Of a DNA stretch of 64,000 nucleotides, positions 26,200-34,478 are shown one piece after another; positions within the stretch are counted from its first letter, which is position 1; every line of letters begins with the position of its first letter. Position numbers and translations under genes: made by a program. The DNA is from Rouxiella sp. S1S-2 (GTDB lineage Bacteria; Pseudomonadota; Gammaproteobacteria; Enterobacterales; Enterobacteriaceae): positions 3,596,001-3,660,000 of the forward strand of contig NZ_WFKL01000001.1 in the NCBI RefSeq assembly GCF_009208105.1, in the 5' to 3' direction. The notes under the pieces were generated by a model. The model did not search any database, was not told the origin of the DNA, and saw only the letters and a program-made list of their open reading frames with translations.

Positions 26200-27262
26200 A
26201 ATGAAGGTAGAAAACCTGCATTTAACGTACGGCGACAATCCGGTGCTTAAAGGGGTATCGATGGAGCTGAGGCGGGGTGAAGTGGTTTCGCTGCTCGGCC
26301 CTTCGGGCAGTGGCAAAACGACGCTGCTGCGCGCAGTAGCAGGACTGGAAAAGCCCACGCAGGGGAAAATTATCATCGGTCAGAATACGGTATATGCCGG
26401 TACCGCGCGCAGTGAAATTCCGGCAGAGGAGCGCAATCTGGGTCTGGTGTTTCAGTCTTACGCGCTGTGGCCGCACAAAACCGTGTTTGAAAACGTGGCC
26501 TATCCGCTGAAATTGCGAAAAACCCCCTCAAGCGAGACCAATCAACGCGTGCAAAGCGTGCTCGACCAGCTCGGTTTGGGGCATTTAGGCAAACGTCATC
26601 CCCATCAGCTGTCTGGCGGTCAGCAACAGCGCGTGGCGATTGGCCGCGCACTGGTTTACAACCCGCCGGTTATTTTGCTCGATGAACCGCTGTCGAACCT
26701 TGACGCCAAACTGCGTGAAGAAGCGCGCGTGTTCCTGCGCGAGCTAATCATCAAGCTGGGTCTGTCGGCACTGATGGTGACCCACGACCAGAACGAGGCG
26801 ATGGCAATTTCTGACCGAATTCTGCTGCTCAACAACGGCAAAATCGAGCAGGAAGGCACGCCGCAGTCGATGTACGGATCCCCGACTAGCCTGTTCACCG
26901 CCGAGTTTATGGGCAGTAATAACCGCCTGCACGGTAAAGTCACCGAAGTGCGCGACGGACAGGCCCGAATCGAAGGCAAAGACTGGGTGCTGTGGGGTAA
27001 GGCAGGGGAAGGCGTTCAGGCCGGGGCTGAGGGTACGGCAGTTATTCGCGTCGAGCGGGTGCGGTTGGCCGATGGCCCGGAGGATAATCAGCTGCAGCTT
27101 GCGTTGCTGACCAGCATGTATCTCGGCGACCGCTGGGAGTATTTATTCCGCACTCAGGCCGATGATTTTGTCATTCGCGCCTACGGAACAGACGTGCGCG
27201 ACGCCGCGCTGTGCCGCCTTACGCTTCCGGCCAAGGACGTGTGGATCTTCCCTAAAGCTTAA
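26192..27262 (+). CDS. ABC transporter ATPase (FbpC/PotA type)
   Basis: 356 residues from the ATG at 26192, which has GGAG 9 bases before it; a start at 26165 would overlap far into the permease gene. Walker A GPSGSGKTT is at 36-44, then LSGGQQQRVAIGRAL and Walker B ILLDEPLSNLD, with a C-terminal TOBE-like regulatory region from about 240. It powers the fused permease upstream. The 5' overlap of 8 bases with the permease stop couples their translation. Confidence 0.9.
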   Translation: MIEMKVENLHLTYGDNPVLKGVSMELRRGEVVSLLGPSGSGKTTLLRAVAGLEKPTQGKIIIGQNTVYAGTARSEIPAEERNLGLVFQSYALWPHKTVFENVAYPLKLRKTPSSETNQRVQSVLDQLGLGHLGKRHPHQLSGGQQQRVAIGRALVYNPPVILLDEPLSNLDAKLREEARVFLRELIIKLGLSALMVTHDQNEAMAISDRILLLNNGKIEQEGTPQSMYGSPTSLFTAEFMGSNNRLHGKVTEVRDGQARIEGKDWVLWGKAGEGVQAGAEGTAVIRVERVRLADGPEDNQLQLALLTSMYLGDRWEYLFRTQADDFVIRAYGTDVRDAALCRLTLPAKDVWIFPKA

Positions 27263-27270
27263 TACTCACT

Positions 27271-27304
27271 CTCATTCAGGCCCGCTCAAAAGGGCCTGAA
27301 TGAG
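27271..27304. repeat. Perfect 13-bp hairpin after the ABC operon
   Basis: CTCATTCAGGCCC (27271-27283) pairs perfectly with GGGCCTGAATGAG (27292-27304) around an 8-base loop. It lies 8 bases after the ATPase stop. A G-run rather than a T-run follows on the plus strand, so it may be a mRNA 3' stabiliser or a Rho-assisted stop rather than a standard intrinsic terminator. Confidence 0.6.
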
Positions 27305-27393
27305 GGGGGACAGGCGTGCAACTGCGGGTAATTCCAACAGTACGGTTAGACATTAGGTAAAAAATAGCGTTATGCAAACCTCTGCCAGCACAT

Positions 27394-27414
27394 ATTGTCA
27401 TACAATGTGACAAT
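27394..27414. promoter_or_regulatory. Candidate GntR(FCD)-type operator before the hydroxyacid dehydrogenase
   Basis: TTGTCA-N7-TGACAA (27395-27413) is a perfect inverted repeat and contains a nested ATTGT-CAT-ACAAT palindrome (27394-27406). The nested form resembles the ATTGTATACAAT-like boxes bound by FCD-group GntR regulators; one such gene lies at 28487-29158. It is 100 bases before the dehydrogenase start. Confidence 0.5.
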
Positions 27415-27513
27415 TTCCAAATGCCGGGCGACTTTCCCCCTCGCGCGGACACTGCTATAACATTTATTGGTGTTAACTTATTGAACTTCCGTCTCAACCT
27501 CAGGGAAAATATC

Positions 27514-28473
27514 ATGACTTTACGCTGCGTAATTCTCGATGATTATCAAAATGTCGCTTTGTCTCAGGCCAACTGGTCGGTGCTGGCACCAGAGGTTGAA
27601 ACGGTAGCGTTGCATAATCCGATTCAGAATCAGGAGCGTTTGGTTGAGGCCTTGGTTGAGGCCGATATTGTGATAATCATGCGCGAACGCACGCCGATTA
27701 CTCCTCAGTTACTGTCGCGACTGCCGAAACTCAAGCTGCTTATCACCTCGGGAATGCGCAACGCCTCGGTTGATTTGGCGGCAGCGACAGCGCAGGGTGT
27801 CACCGTTTGCGGCACCGGCAGCGGCTCGGATGCACCGGTTGAGTTAGCCTGGTCGCTTATCCTTGGTTTGGCGCGTCATCTCACCGTTGAAAACCGCTCA
27901 ATACGTAACCGCGGCCCGTGGCAGAGTACGCTAGGCGTTGGCCTGCGTGGTAAAACGTTAGGGTTAATTGGATTAGGTAAAATTGGCGAAAAAATGGCGT
28001 TGATAGGTCAGGCTTTTGGCATGAAAGTCATTGCCTGGAGTCAAAATCTTACTGCTGAACGCGCAGCCCAGTTGAAGGTAACCTTGGCAGAGTCGAAGCA
28101 GGCGTTGCTGAAACACAGCGACTTTGTTTCGTTGCATCTGGTATTAAGCGATCGTAGTCGCGGCATTATTGGCGCAGAAGATCTGGCCTGCATGCGGCCC
28201 GGCGCGTTTCTGATTAACACTTCGCGCTCGGCACTGGTCGACCAGGCAGCCCTGCTTGACGCGCTGACCGCGCAAAAAATTGCCGGTGCGGGTCTGGACG
28301 TTTTTGATATTGAGCCACTCCCCGACAATCATCCCTACCGTCACTTGCCCAACGTGCTCGCCACGCCGCATCTGGGCTATGTAACAGACGATAACTATCG
28401 CATTTACTTTAATGAAGCCATCGAAGACATTCAGGCGTTTATCGCCGGCGCGCCGGTACGTCGGCTGCAATAA
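27514..28473 (+). CDS. D-2-hydroxyacid dehydrogenase family protein (first copy)
   Basis: NAD(P)-dependent D-isomer 2-hydroxyacid dehydrogenase, 319 residues, interconverting a D-2-hydroxyacid and a 2-oxoacid. Dinucleotide motif GLIGLGKIGEKM near 150-160; catalytic Arg in NTSRSALVDQ, Glu in LDVFDIEPLP, His in ATPHLGY. The ATG at 27514 has CAGGG 8-9 bases upstream; the longer frame to 27421 has no ribosome site. It follows the ferric-type ABC operon and is convergent with a GntR gene. Substrate unknown. Confidence 0.85.
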   Translation: MTLRCVILDDYQNVALSQANWSVLAPEVETVALHNPIQNQERLVEALVEADIVIIMRERTPITPQLLSRLPKLKLLITSGMRNASVDLAAATAQGVTVCGTGSGSDAPVELAWSLILGLARHLTVENRSIRNRGPWQSTLGVGLRGKTLGLIGLGKIGEKMALIGQAFGMKVIAWSQNLTAERAAQLKVTLAESKQALLKHSDFVSLHLVLSDRSRGIIGAEDLACMRPGAFLINTSRSALVDQAALLDALTAQKIAGAGLDVFDIEPLPDNHPYRHLPNVLATPHLGYVTDDNYRIYFNEAIEDIQAFIAGAPVRRLQ

Positions 28474-28486
28474 CGCTCACACGCGG

Positions 28487-29158
28487 TTACAGCTGGCTTA
28501 AACGTCGAACGATACTTTCGCGAACGTTATCAATATGTTTTGCCGCCGCAGCGCGTGCTCCGTCGGCATCACCGCTGCGCAGGGCGGCGATAATTTCCAA
28601 ATGTTCATGGTGACCGCTGACAAAGCGCTCAGGAACCTGACGCAGGTTGAACATCCGCGTTTTAAGACGCAGGCTTTCAATGTACTGCATCAGCAGCATG
28701 TTGCCGCTGTAGTGGGCCAACGCACTGTGCAGGCGGCTGTCAACTTCCCAATCCTCCTGCGGGCTTGGAGTAGTCTCAGCCAGCAGCTTGCGAATTCCAG
28801 CTTCGATGGCATCCAGTTCGGCCGTAGGGACCCTTCCGGCCGCCAGACTGGCCGCTTCCGACTCCAGCGTGCGCCTTACGTGCAGCGTTTCTACCAGCTC
28901 ACGAATTGAAAACTCTTTGACCACCGGTGTACGACCGCCGGTGCGAATGATAAACCCTTCGTTTTCCAACCGGTTAAGCGCATCGCGCACCGGCGTACGT
29001 GAAATATTGAGCAGCTCCGCCAGCCGCCGCTCCTGCAGCACGGTATTGACCGGTAACTCCCGATTAATCAGCATATTCAGCAGCACTTCGTAGGCTTTAG
29101 TGCTGAGATTCTGCTCGCGCTCACCAATCAAATCAGAGGCTCTTTTGATGGAATCCAT
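28487..29158 (-). CDS. GntR-family regulator, FCD (FadR) subgroup
   Basis: 223 residues. N-terminal winged HTH (about 15-85, with LNISRTPVRDALNRLENEGF) and a C-terminal all-helical FCD domain (about 90-215) that usually binds an organic-acid ligand through metal-coordinating residues such as the histidines at HSALAHY and SGHHEHLE. It lies between two catabolic units and likely represses one or both in the absence of a hydroxy- or oxo-acid effector. Convergent with the dehydrogenase; its 3' end is 13 bases from that gene. Confidence 0.88.
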   Translation of the reverse strand: MDSIKRASDLIGEREQNLSTKAYEVLLNMLINRELPVNTVLQERRLAELLNISRTPVRDALNRLENEGFIIRTGGRTPVVKEFSIRELVETLHVRRTLESEAASLAAGRVPTAELDAIEAGIRKLLAETTPSPQEDWEVDSRLHSALAHYSGNMLLMQYIESLRLKTRMFNLRQVPERFVSGHHEHLEIIAALRSGDADGARAAAAKHIDNVRESIVRRLSQL

Positions 29159-29186
29159 GGTGTCATTTCACATTAACAAGACTGAT

Positions 29187-29212
29187 AAAAAAGGCAGGCA
29201 CGGATGCCTGCC
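29187..29212 (-). terminator. Intrinsic terminator of the DUF1989-ABC-ureohydrolase operon
   Basis: Stem GGCAGGCA (29193-29200) with TGCCTGCC (29205-29212), 4-base loop. On the minus strand it is followed by six T (A-run at 29187-29192). It closes the operon that ends with the binding protein at 29304. Confidence 0.9.
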
Positions 29213-29303
29213 ATGCTTTAACTCACGCCCGACGAGTTTCTGAAAAATAAACACTTTCAGAGAGAAAAGTCAGACTATGTCCCGCCATGGCTGATGACAC
29301 AGT

Positions 29304-30107
29304 TTACTGAGCAAGCGTGCGTACCGGATCTTTAGGTGCCGGATCGAAGCCCACAATCGGGGTCACGAGTTTAGCATAGGTGCCATCCGCCTTCATATCC
29401 GCCAGCGCCTTGTTTACCGCCGCAACCAAATTCGGTTTGCCCTTTTTGAAGGCAAAACCTTTCTGAATAACGCTAACGTAGTCAGGCGTTTGCGTCAGCG
29501 GCAAATGCATATCCTTAATCAGATAGGCGTTACCGATAGAGTCGTTGATAACACCGTCAATGTTACCGTTGGCCAGGTCCTGTACGGCGGCTGTCACGTC
29601 GATATAGTTTTTAAGCGTCGCGCCGTGGTCTACCGCCAACTGGGCATAGGTTGAAGAAACCTGTGCACCAATGCGCTTACCCTGCAGGTCTTTGGCCGAT
29701 TTTATATCTGATTTCAAAGGAATAATGATGCGGCCGCCTGACTCAATCCAGCCATCTGAAAAGACAATCGCCTTCTGACGCGCAGGCGTGATGTCCATTG
29801 CAGCACTGCTCATATCAAACTGGTTGGCCTGCAGCCCAACCAGAATCGAGTCCCATTTGGTAATCACCGGCGTGTATTCGAGATGCAGGCGACGCGCCAC
29901 CTCTTTCATGACGCGGATCTCCAGACCGTCGAGCTGACCATTAGGGCCGCGCATGCTGAACGGAGGATCGGTCCCTTCGGTCGCCACGCTCAGCTTGCCC
30001 GGGGTGAGCAGTTCCAATTTTCCGGCGCCGTCGGCAGCCGTTGCAAACCAAGGTGTAGCCATCGCAGCGAGAACGGTGGCAATGCTAAGAAAATGCTTAA
30101 TTTTCAT
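29304..30107 (-). CDS. Polar amino-acid-type ABC substrate-binding protein
   Basis: Periplasmic binding protein of the family 3 (HisJ/ArtJ-like) class, 267 residues. Signal peptide ends FATA-AD. Core motifs: LSVATEGTDPPFSM, GLEIRVMKEVARRL, FDMSSAAMDITPARQK and IDGVINDSIGNAYL. The strand normally carrying the carboxylate-binding Arg reads AMDITPARQK. The operon context (permease, ATPase, ureohydrolase) points to a guanidino or basic amino compound as ligand. It is the last gene of the operon, 139 bases after the ureohydrolase; that gap holds a small AGTGTT/AACACT inverted repeat (30158-30172). Confidence 0.85.
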   Translation of the reverse strand: MKIKHFLSIATVLAAMATPWFATAADGAGKLELLTPGKLSVATEGTDPPFSMRGPNGQLDGLEIRVMKEVARRLHLEYTPVITKWDSILVGLQANQFDMSSAAMDITPARQKAIVFSDGWIESGGRIIIPLKSDIKSAKDLQGKRIGAQVSSTYAQLAVDHGATLKNYIDVTAAVQDLANGNIDGVINDSIGNAYLIKDMHLPLTQTPDYVSVIQKGFAFKKGKPNLVAAVNKALADMKADGTYAKLVTPIVGFDPAPKDPVRTLAQ

Positions 30108-30246
30108 GATGTCACTCTCAATTTATAGATGGAAAGAAGATCGCCTGTGTTGAAAATAGTGTTAAAAACACTGTTAAAACCTTGTCGAAAACTGCGTTTA
30201 AAGCGGTAAAACCTTGCTTGGCTCTTCGCTTATATTGACTACGCGT

Positions 30247-31197
30247 TTATACCGCACGTTCACTGGCCAGTAACGCCAGCAGTTCGGCCATTACCGTCGC
30301 ACCGAGCAAAGAGGTAATTTGCCCCGGTCCGTCGTACATCGGGCTGATTTCGGTTACATCACAACCCACCATGTTGATGCCTTTCAATGCGCGCAGCAGC
30401 AGCAGCGCTTCACGCGCGCTGGGGCCACCGGCCTCTGGGGTTTGCACACCCGGCGCAAACGCCGGATCGATAAAGTCCATATCAAAGGTAATAAAGGTCG
30501 GACGACCTGCAGTGCGCTCGGCGATGCGCTGCGCCATCTCTTTTAGCCCCAGCTCAAACATCTGATCGGTGGTAAACACCTCATAACCAAGATCGATTGA
30601 CTGGGTAATGTCGGAGGTGCGAAACAGTGAACCGCGCAGCCCGACCTGAATAGAACACGACGGGTCAACCAGCTGCTCTTCTACTGCGCGGCGAAACGGC
30701 GTTCCGGCGCTGTAGCGTTTGTCGGCAAAATATTTGTCCCACGTGTCGCTGTGCGAGTCGAACTGCACCAGCGCCAGCGGGCCGTGTACCTTAGCCACCG
30801 CGCGCAGCTCCGCTAGGGTAATGGAGTGATCACCGCCGATACCGCAGGGGACCACCCCTGCACTTGATAAGGCATAAACCGCCTGCTCGATACGCGCCAG
30901 GCACTCCTCCTCATAGCCCGGCACGACGGCAGCATCCCCTGCGTCGGCACAGCGCAGCACATCAAATACGTTGATATCGTTACGATAAGGATTTATCGGG
31001 CGCAGCATAATTGACATCGCGCGCACCGCATTCGGCCCAAAGCGTGCGCCGGTTCGAAACGGCGCACCCGAGTCGGAAGGCAGCCCGATAATTGCCGCAT
31101 CCAGCTGGCTAAGATCCGTGGCCATTGGCAGGCGCATAAAGGTTGGCACGCCGCAAAAGCGTGGAGTTTCCAGTGAATCTGTTGGTAAAACGCTCAT
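30247..31197 (-). CDS. Arginase/agmatinase-family ureohydrolase
   Basis: Binuclear-metal ureohydrolase, 316 residues, hydrolysing a guanidino group to urea plus an amine. Metal ligands are all present: GGDHS at 121-125 (H124), DSHSD at 147-151 (D147, H149, D151), and DMDFIDP at 239-245 (D239, D241). The GTPFRRAVEE and QVGLRGS stretches resemble agmatinases and guanidinobutyrase/guanidinopropionase more than arginase. Ribosome site GAGG precedes the ATG. In an operon with an amino-acid ABC importer and a DUF1989 protein. It could use agmatine, guanidinobutyrate, another guanidino acid or guanidine itself. Confidence 0.88.
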   Translation of the reverse strand: MSVLPTDSLETPRFCGVPTFMRLPMATDLSQLDAAIIGLPSDSGAPFRTGARFGPNAVRAMSIMLRPINPYRNDINVFDVLRCADAGDAAVVPGYEEECLARIEQAVYALSSAGVVPCGIGGDHSITLAELRAVAKVHGPLALVQFDSHSDTWDKYFADKRYSAGTPFRRAVEEQLVDPSCSIQVGLRGSLFRTSDITQSIDLGYEVFTTDQMFELGLKEMAQRIAERTAGRPTFITFDMDFIDPAFAPGVQTPEAGGPSAREALLLLRALKGINMVGCDVTEISPMYDGPGQITSLLGATVMAELLALLASERAV

Positions 31198-31214
31198 AAA
31201 AAACCTCGTAGTAA

Positions 31215-31871
31215 TCAGCTAAAGCGTGCCTGACGACGTTCAAGCCAGTCAGAAAGCTCGGTAAGCAGCGTGGTCAGCAGCAGATAAATCAGCGCCGCCG
31301 CAATGTAAAACTGAAACGGGCGGAAAGTGGCAGAAATGATGGTTTGCGCGTATAGGGTGATATCGACAACGGTAATGGTCGACAGCAGCGAAGTATTTTT
31401 CAGCGTTGAAATGGCTTCGTTAGTCAGTGGCGGCAGCACGATGCGAAACACCTGCGGCAACACGATGCGGCGCATAATTTCACCTTTGCTCATGCCCAGT
31501 GCCGAAGCGGACTCCATCTGGCTGCGCGGAATGGCTTTCAGGCCTGAACGGATTATTTCGGCCACGTATGCGCCGCTGTTCATCGCCAGCGCCAACACGC
31601 CCGCCACAAAAGGCGACAGGTGAATGCCAATCTGTGGAAAACCGAAATAGACCACAAACACCTGAATCAGCGCCGGTGTACCGCGAATAAACCAGATGTA
31701 GAAACGGCCGATACCGCGAAAAAGCTTCACCGGTGAGGTTTTAGCGCTGACCGCCATGAAGCCAAAGACCCAACTGAGCACAATGGTACAAATCGTTATT
31801 AACAGAACGGTCCAGGACGCTTCCAGAAAACCCATGCCGTAGGTGTTAATGTCACTCCAGAGTTGATTCAT
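31215..31871 (-). CDS. Polar amino-acid-type ABC permease
   Basis: 218 residues with about five transmembrane segments (HisM/GlnP class). The EAA loop is seen in SGLKAIPRSQMESASALGMS followed by a conserved MRRIVLPQVFRIVLPPL stretch. Only one permease gene is present, so it probably works as a homodimer. Its start overlaps the ATPase stop by four bases (ATGA), and the ureohydrolase start follows its stop by 17 bases. Confidence 0.9.
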   Translation of the reverse strand: MNQLWSDINTYGMGFLEASWTVLLITICTIVLSWVFGFMAVSAKTSPVKLFRGIGRFYIWFIRGTPALIQVFVVYFGFPQIGIHLSPFVAGVLALAMNSGAYVAEIIRSGLKAIPRSQMESASALGMSKGEIMRRIVLPQVFRIVLPPLTNEAISTLKNTSLLSTITVVDITLYAQTIISATFRPFQFYIAAALIYLLLTTLLTELSDWLERRQARFS

Positions 31872-32686
31872 GGCTGGCTCCCCTGCAGGCCTTTACTCTC
31901 ATTGTGTAAAATATCTTCATGCAAAATGCGACTAAGAAACTGGCGCAGGCGAGGACTCTCGGGATTGTGCAGCACCTGTTTTGGCGGCCCGTCTTCGGCC
32001 ATCACGCCCTGATCGAAGAACACCACGCGAGACGAGACGTCACGGGCAAAGGCAATTTCGTGCGTCACTAGCAGCATGGTCATCCCCTCGTCGGCCAATG
32101 AGGCCATCAGCGACAACACTTCTCCCACCAGCTCGGGGTCCAGTGCCGACGTCACTTCATCAAACAGCATCAGCTGCGGTTTCATCGCCAGTGCGCGGGC
32201 TATGGCGACGCGCTGCTGCTGGCCACCAGAAAGCTTGGCCGGATACTGATGGCGTTTTTCATACAACCCAACGCGGCTAAGCAGGCTTTCGGCCAGCTCA
32301 ATCGCCAACTTGCGCGACATTTTTTTAACCCGCAGCGGCGCTTCAATCACGTTTTCCAGCACGGTCATGTGCGGCCACAGGTTGTAGCTTTGAAATACCA
32401 TGCCAATGCGCGCACGTAGCAGGCGCAGCTGCTCAACAGTAGGCTGGTCGCGAGCACCCTCACGAAAATCAAAGGAGAACTCATCGAAATTCATAAAACC
32501 GCTTTGCGGCATTTCCATCACGTTAAGGCAGCGTAGAAAGGTACTTTTACCTGAACCACTGGCGCCGATAATCGACACCACTTCACCTTTATGCACGTCC
32601 AGCGCGACGTTTTTCAGCACGTGCAGGTCACCGTAGCTTTTGTTCAACTCTTTAATGGTCAGCAGCGGGGAATGTGTTTCCATCAT
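31868..32686 (-). CDS. Polar amino-acid-type ABC ATPase
   Basis: 272 residues, GlnQ/HisP class. Walker A GASGSGKST at 41-49, a signature LSGGQQQRVAIARAL, Walker B LMLFDEVTSALDP. It overlaps the upstream DUF1989 gene and the downstream permease gene by four bases each, so the three are translationally coupled. Confidence 0.92.
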   Translation of the reverse strand: MMETHSPLLTIKELNKSYGDLHVLKNVALDVHKGEVVSIIGASGSGKSTFLRCLNVMEMPQSGFMNFDEFSFDFREGARDQPTVEQLRLLRARIGMVFQSYNLWPHMTVLENVIEAPLRVKKMSRKLAIELAESLLSRVGLYEKRHQYPAKLSGGQQQRVAIARALAMKPQLMLFDEVTSALDPELVGEVLSLMASLADEGMTMLLVTHEIAFARDVSSRVVFFDQGVMAEDGPPKQVLHNPESPRLRQFLSRILHEDILHNESKGLQGSQP

Positions 32687-33336
32687 TTGGCCTCCTCCGG
32701 CACGCTTTTCGCATTGTCGTTAGAGATGCTAAGTCCAATGTCGGCAGGCTGGCGCTGTGCGCCGTTGATCGGGGTGATGTCCTGTGGACAGGCGGAAAGC
32801 ACCACGTAGATATCCGCATCTGCACGCAGTTGCAATACGTCACCGGCCACCGAGCGCGGCGGAACGCGGTCCAGTTCACCGGCTTCGGTGATGGGCACGT
32901 TCATAAACAGATTCAGCGAGGCGGGCGTAAAGGGCAGCGTAATGCCCTGCTCTTGTAGCGCTTCGTGAAAATTGTCGGTACAGCTGCGGTGATATTGCGC
33001 ACAACCCAGCTCGCGATAGATAGCGGCATTGCACGGACAGAGCAATGTGTCATGACGGCCCGGCGTGGTGTCACCGACCAGCGTGAACATCGCACGGCGG
33101 TAAATACTGACCACCGGCATCTGCAGCTGGAAGAAAAGATTGCTGTTAACTGAGCGTGTGTGTTCCATGGAAGAATATTCAAAAGGGTCAGACTGCATCA
33201 CAGCCCAAGCATCAACAACTTGGTTTCCCTGGAGATTGGTAATGCTTAACACTTGGCCCTTGCGTAACGCTATGGCAGTACCGCGTGTTGCATCCAATAC
33301 AAAATTGGACAGAGATGAGTCGTTTATGGCGGTCAT
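32683..33336 (-). CDS. DUF1989 / urea-carboxylase-associated family protein
   Basis: 217 residues of the DUF1989 (UAAP) family. The conserved cysteine/histidine motifs DTLLCPCN (96-103) and HRSCTDNF (116-123) and a late asparagine-rich LNLFMNVP stretch are visible. Paired DUF1989 proteins form carboxyguanidine deiminase (CgdAB) in guanidine-degrading bacteria, acting with urea carboxylase and allophanate hydrolase. Here there is a single DUF1989 gene and no carboxylase nearby. It is the first gene of an operon with an amino-acid ABC importer and a ureohydrolase, which hints at a role in guanidino- or amide-nitrogen catabolism. Exact reaction unknown. Confidence 0.8.
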   Translation of the reverse strand: MTAINDSSLSNFVLDATRGTAIALRKGQVLSITNLQGNQVVDAWAVMQSDPFEYSSMEHTRSVNSNLFFQLQMPVVSIYRRAMFTLVGDTTPGRHDTLLCPCNAAIYRELGCAQYHRSCTDNFHEALQEQGITLPFTPASLNLFMNVPITEAGELDRVPPRSVAGDVLQLRADADIYVVLSACPQDITPINGAQRQPADIGLSISNDNAKSVPEEAK

Positions 33337-33396
33337 ACAATTCCTCTCGCTATAAAAAAACAGTGCTGTTACTTTCTGGCATTCAAAGTTGGAATT

Positions 33397-33414
33397 CCTT
33401 TGGTATACACAAGA
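33397..33414. promoter_or_regulatory. Candidate operator in the divergent DUF1989/dehydrogenase gap
   Basis: A GTATAC core (33403-33408) sits in TTTGGTATACACAAG, an imperfect palindrome of the kind bound by FCD-type GntR regulators. A related TTGGTATGCCAA occurs before pxpB at 35383-35394. Confidence 0.4.
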
Positions 33415-33510
33415 AATGCAATTAAAATGCCAAGCACACTTATTAGGCGAAATGATTTAAAAACCCTCATAAATAGAATGAAAAACATTCCTGAAAAAAG
33501 AGCGAAAAAA

Positions 33511-34473
33511 ATGAAAAAATTTTGTCTTATCCCCCAGCCGATACACGCCAGCGGCTTACAAACACTAAGGGAATACGGCGTTGAGCCCTGGGTAGGTGAG
33601 GCGGCCTGTAGCAACGCACCGGTGGAAAATGTGGTCGCGGCGATATACCGCAGTGGACAATTTTCGCGCACCAGGATGGTGCAATTGCCTAACCTGCGAG
33701 CAATTGGCGTTCACGGCGTCGGCATCGACGGCATCGATCTCGCGGCCGCCACTGATTTAGGCATTGCAGTGTTTAACACCCCAGGAACCAATAACCGCTC
33801 GGTGGCGGAACATGCGATAGGACTGATGTTCGCGCTGACCAAACGCCTGCCGGAGTCGGATAGCGCGGTGCGCAAAGGCGCGTTTTCTTTCCGCTTTGAA
33901 GGCGGACTGCGTGAGCTTTTCGGCGCGACGTTAGGGGTTGTCGGATTTGGCGCAATTGGTCAACTGACCGCTAAACTGGCGCTTAGTCTGGGAATGAGGG
34001 TCCAGGTATTAACGCGAAGCCGTGCCCAAGAGCTGACCGCGCTGGGGCTGGAAAAAGCCGCCAGCCTCGAAACGCTGCTCGCCACCAGTGACATTGTGTC
34101 TTTGCATGCGCCTTCACTGCCCGAGACGCAGAAGATGATTGGCCCGATGCAGCTTGCCATGATGAAGTCCTCGGCTTATCTAATTAATACCAGTCGCGGC
34201 GCGCTAATCGATGAAGAGGCGCTGATTGCAGCCCTGCAAACTGGCGAAATTGCCGGTGCCGGTCTTGACGTTTTTGCGGTTGAGCCGCTGTCTGCATCAA
34301 GCCCACTCACCCAGTTGCCTAACGTGGTGCTCACCCCGCACGCCGCAGCGTCAACGGAACAGGCTTTGATGCGCATGGCAAGCGCCGCGGTCGCGGGTGT
34401 ACTCGACGTCATCAATGACCGCGCACCGCCGTCGCTGCTTAATCCGCAGATTTGGGAAAGGCGGCGGCGCTAG
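33511..34473 (+). CDS. D-2-hydroxyacid dehydrogenase (second copy)
   Basis: 320 residues from the ATG at 33511, where the family homology (KKFCLIPQPIHASGL) begins; earlier in-frame ATGs at 33400 and 33478 would add a lysine-rich leader without homology. NAD-binding motif VVGFGAIGQ; catalytic Arg in NTSRGALIDE, Glu in LDVFAVEPL, His in LTPHAAA. It reads divergently from the DUF1989 operon and ends 5 bases from the convergent pxpA. It may reduce or oxidise a 2-oxoacid from that pathway; the substrate is not known. Confidence 0.82.
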   Translation: MKKFCLIPQPIHASGLQTLREYGVEPWVGEAACSNAPVENVVAAIYRSGQFSRTRMVQLPNLRAIGVHGVGIDGIDLAAATDLGIAVFNTPGTNNRSVAEHAIGLMFALTKRLPESDSAVRKGAFSFRFEGGLRELFGATLGVVGFGAIGQLTAKLALSLGMRVQVLTRSRAQELTALGLEKAASLETLLATSDIVSLHAPSLPETQKMIGPMQLAMMKSSAYLINTSRGALIDEEALIAALQTGEIAGAGLDVFAVEPLSASSPLTQLPNVVLTPHAAASTEQALMRMASAAVAGVLDVINDRAPPSLLNPQIWERRRR

Positions 34474-34478
34474 CCGCC

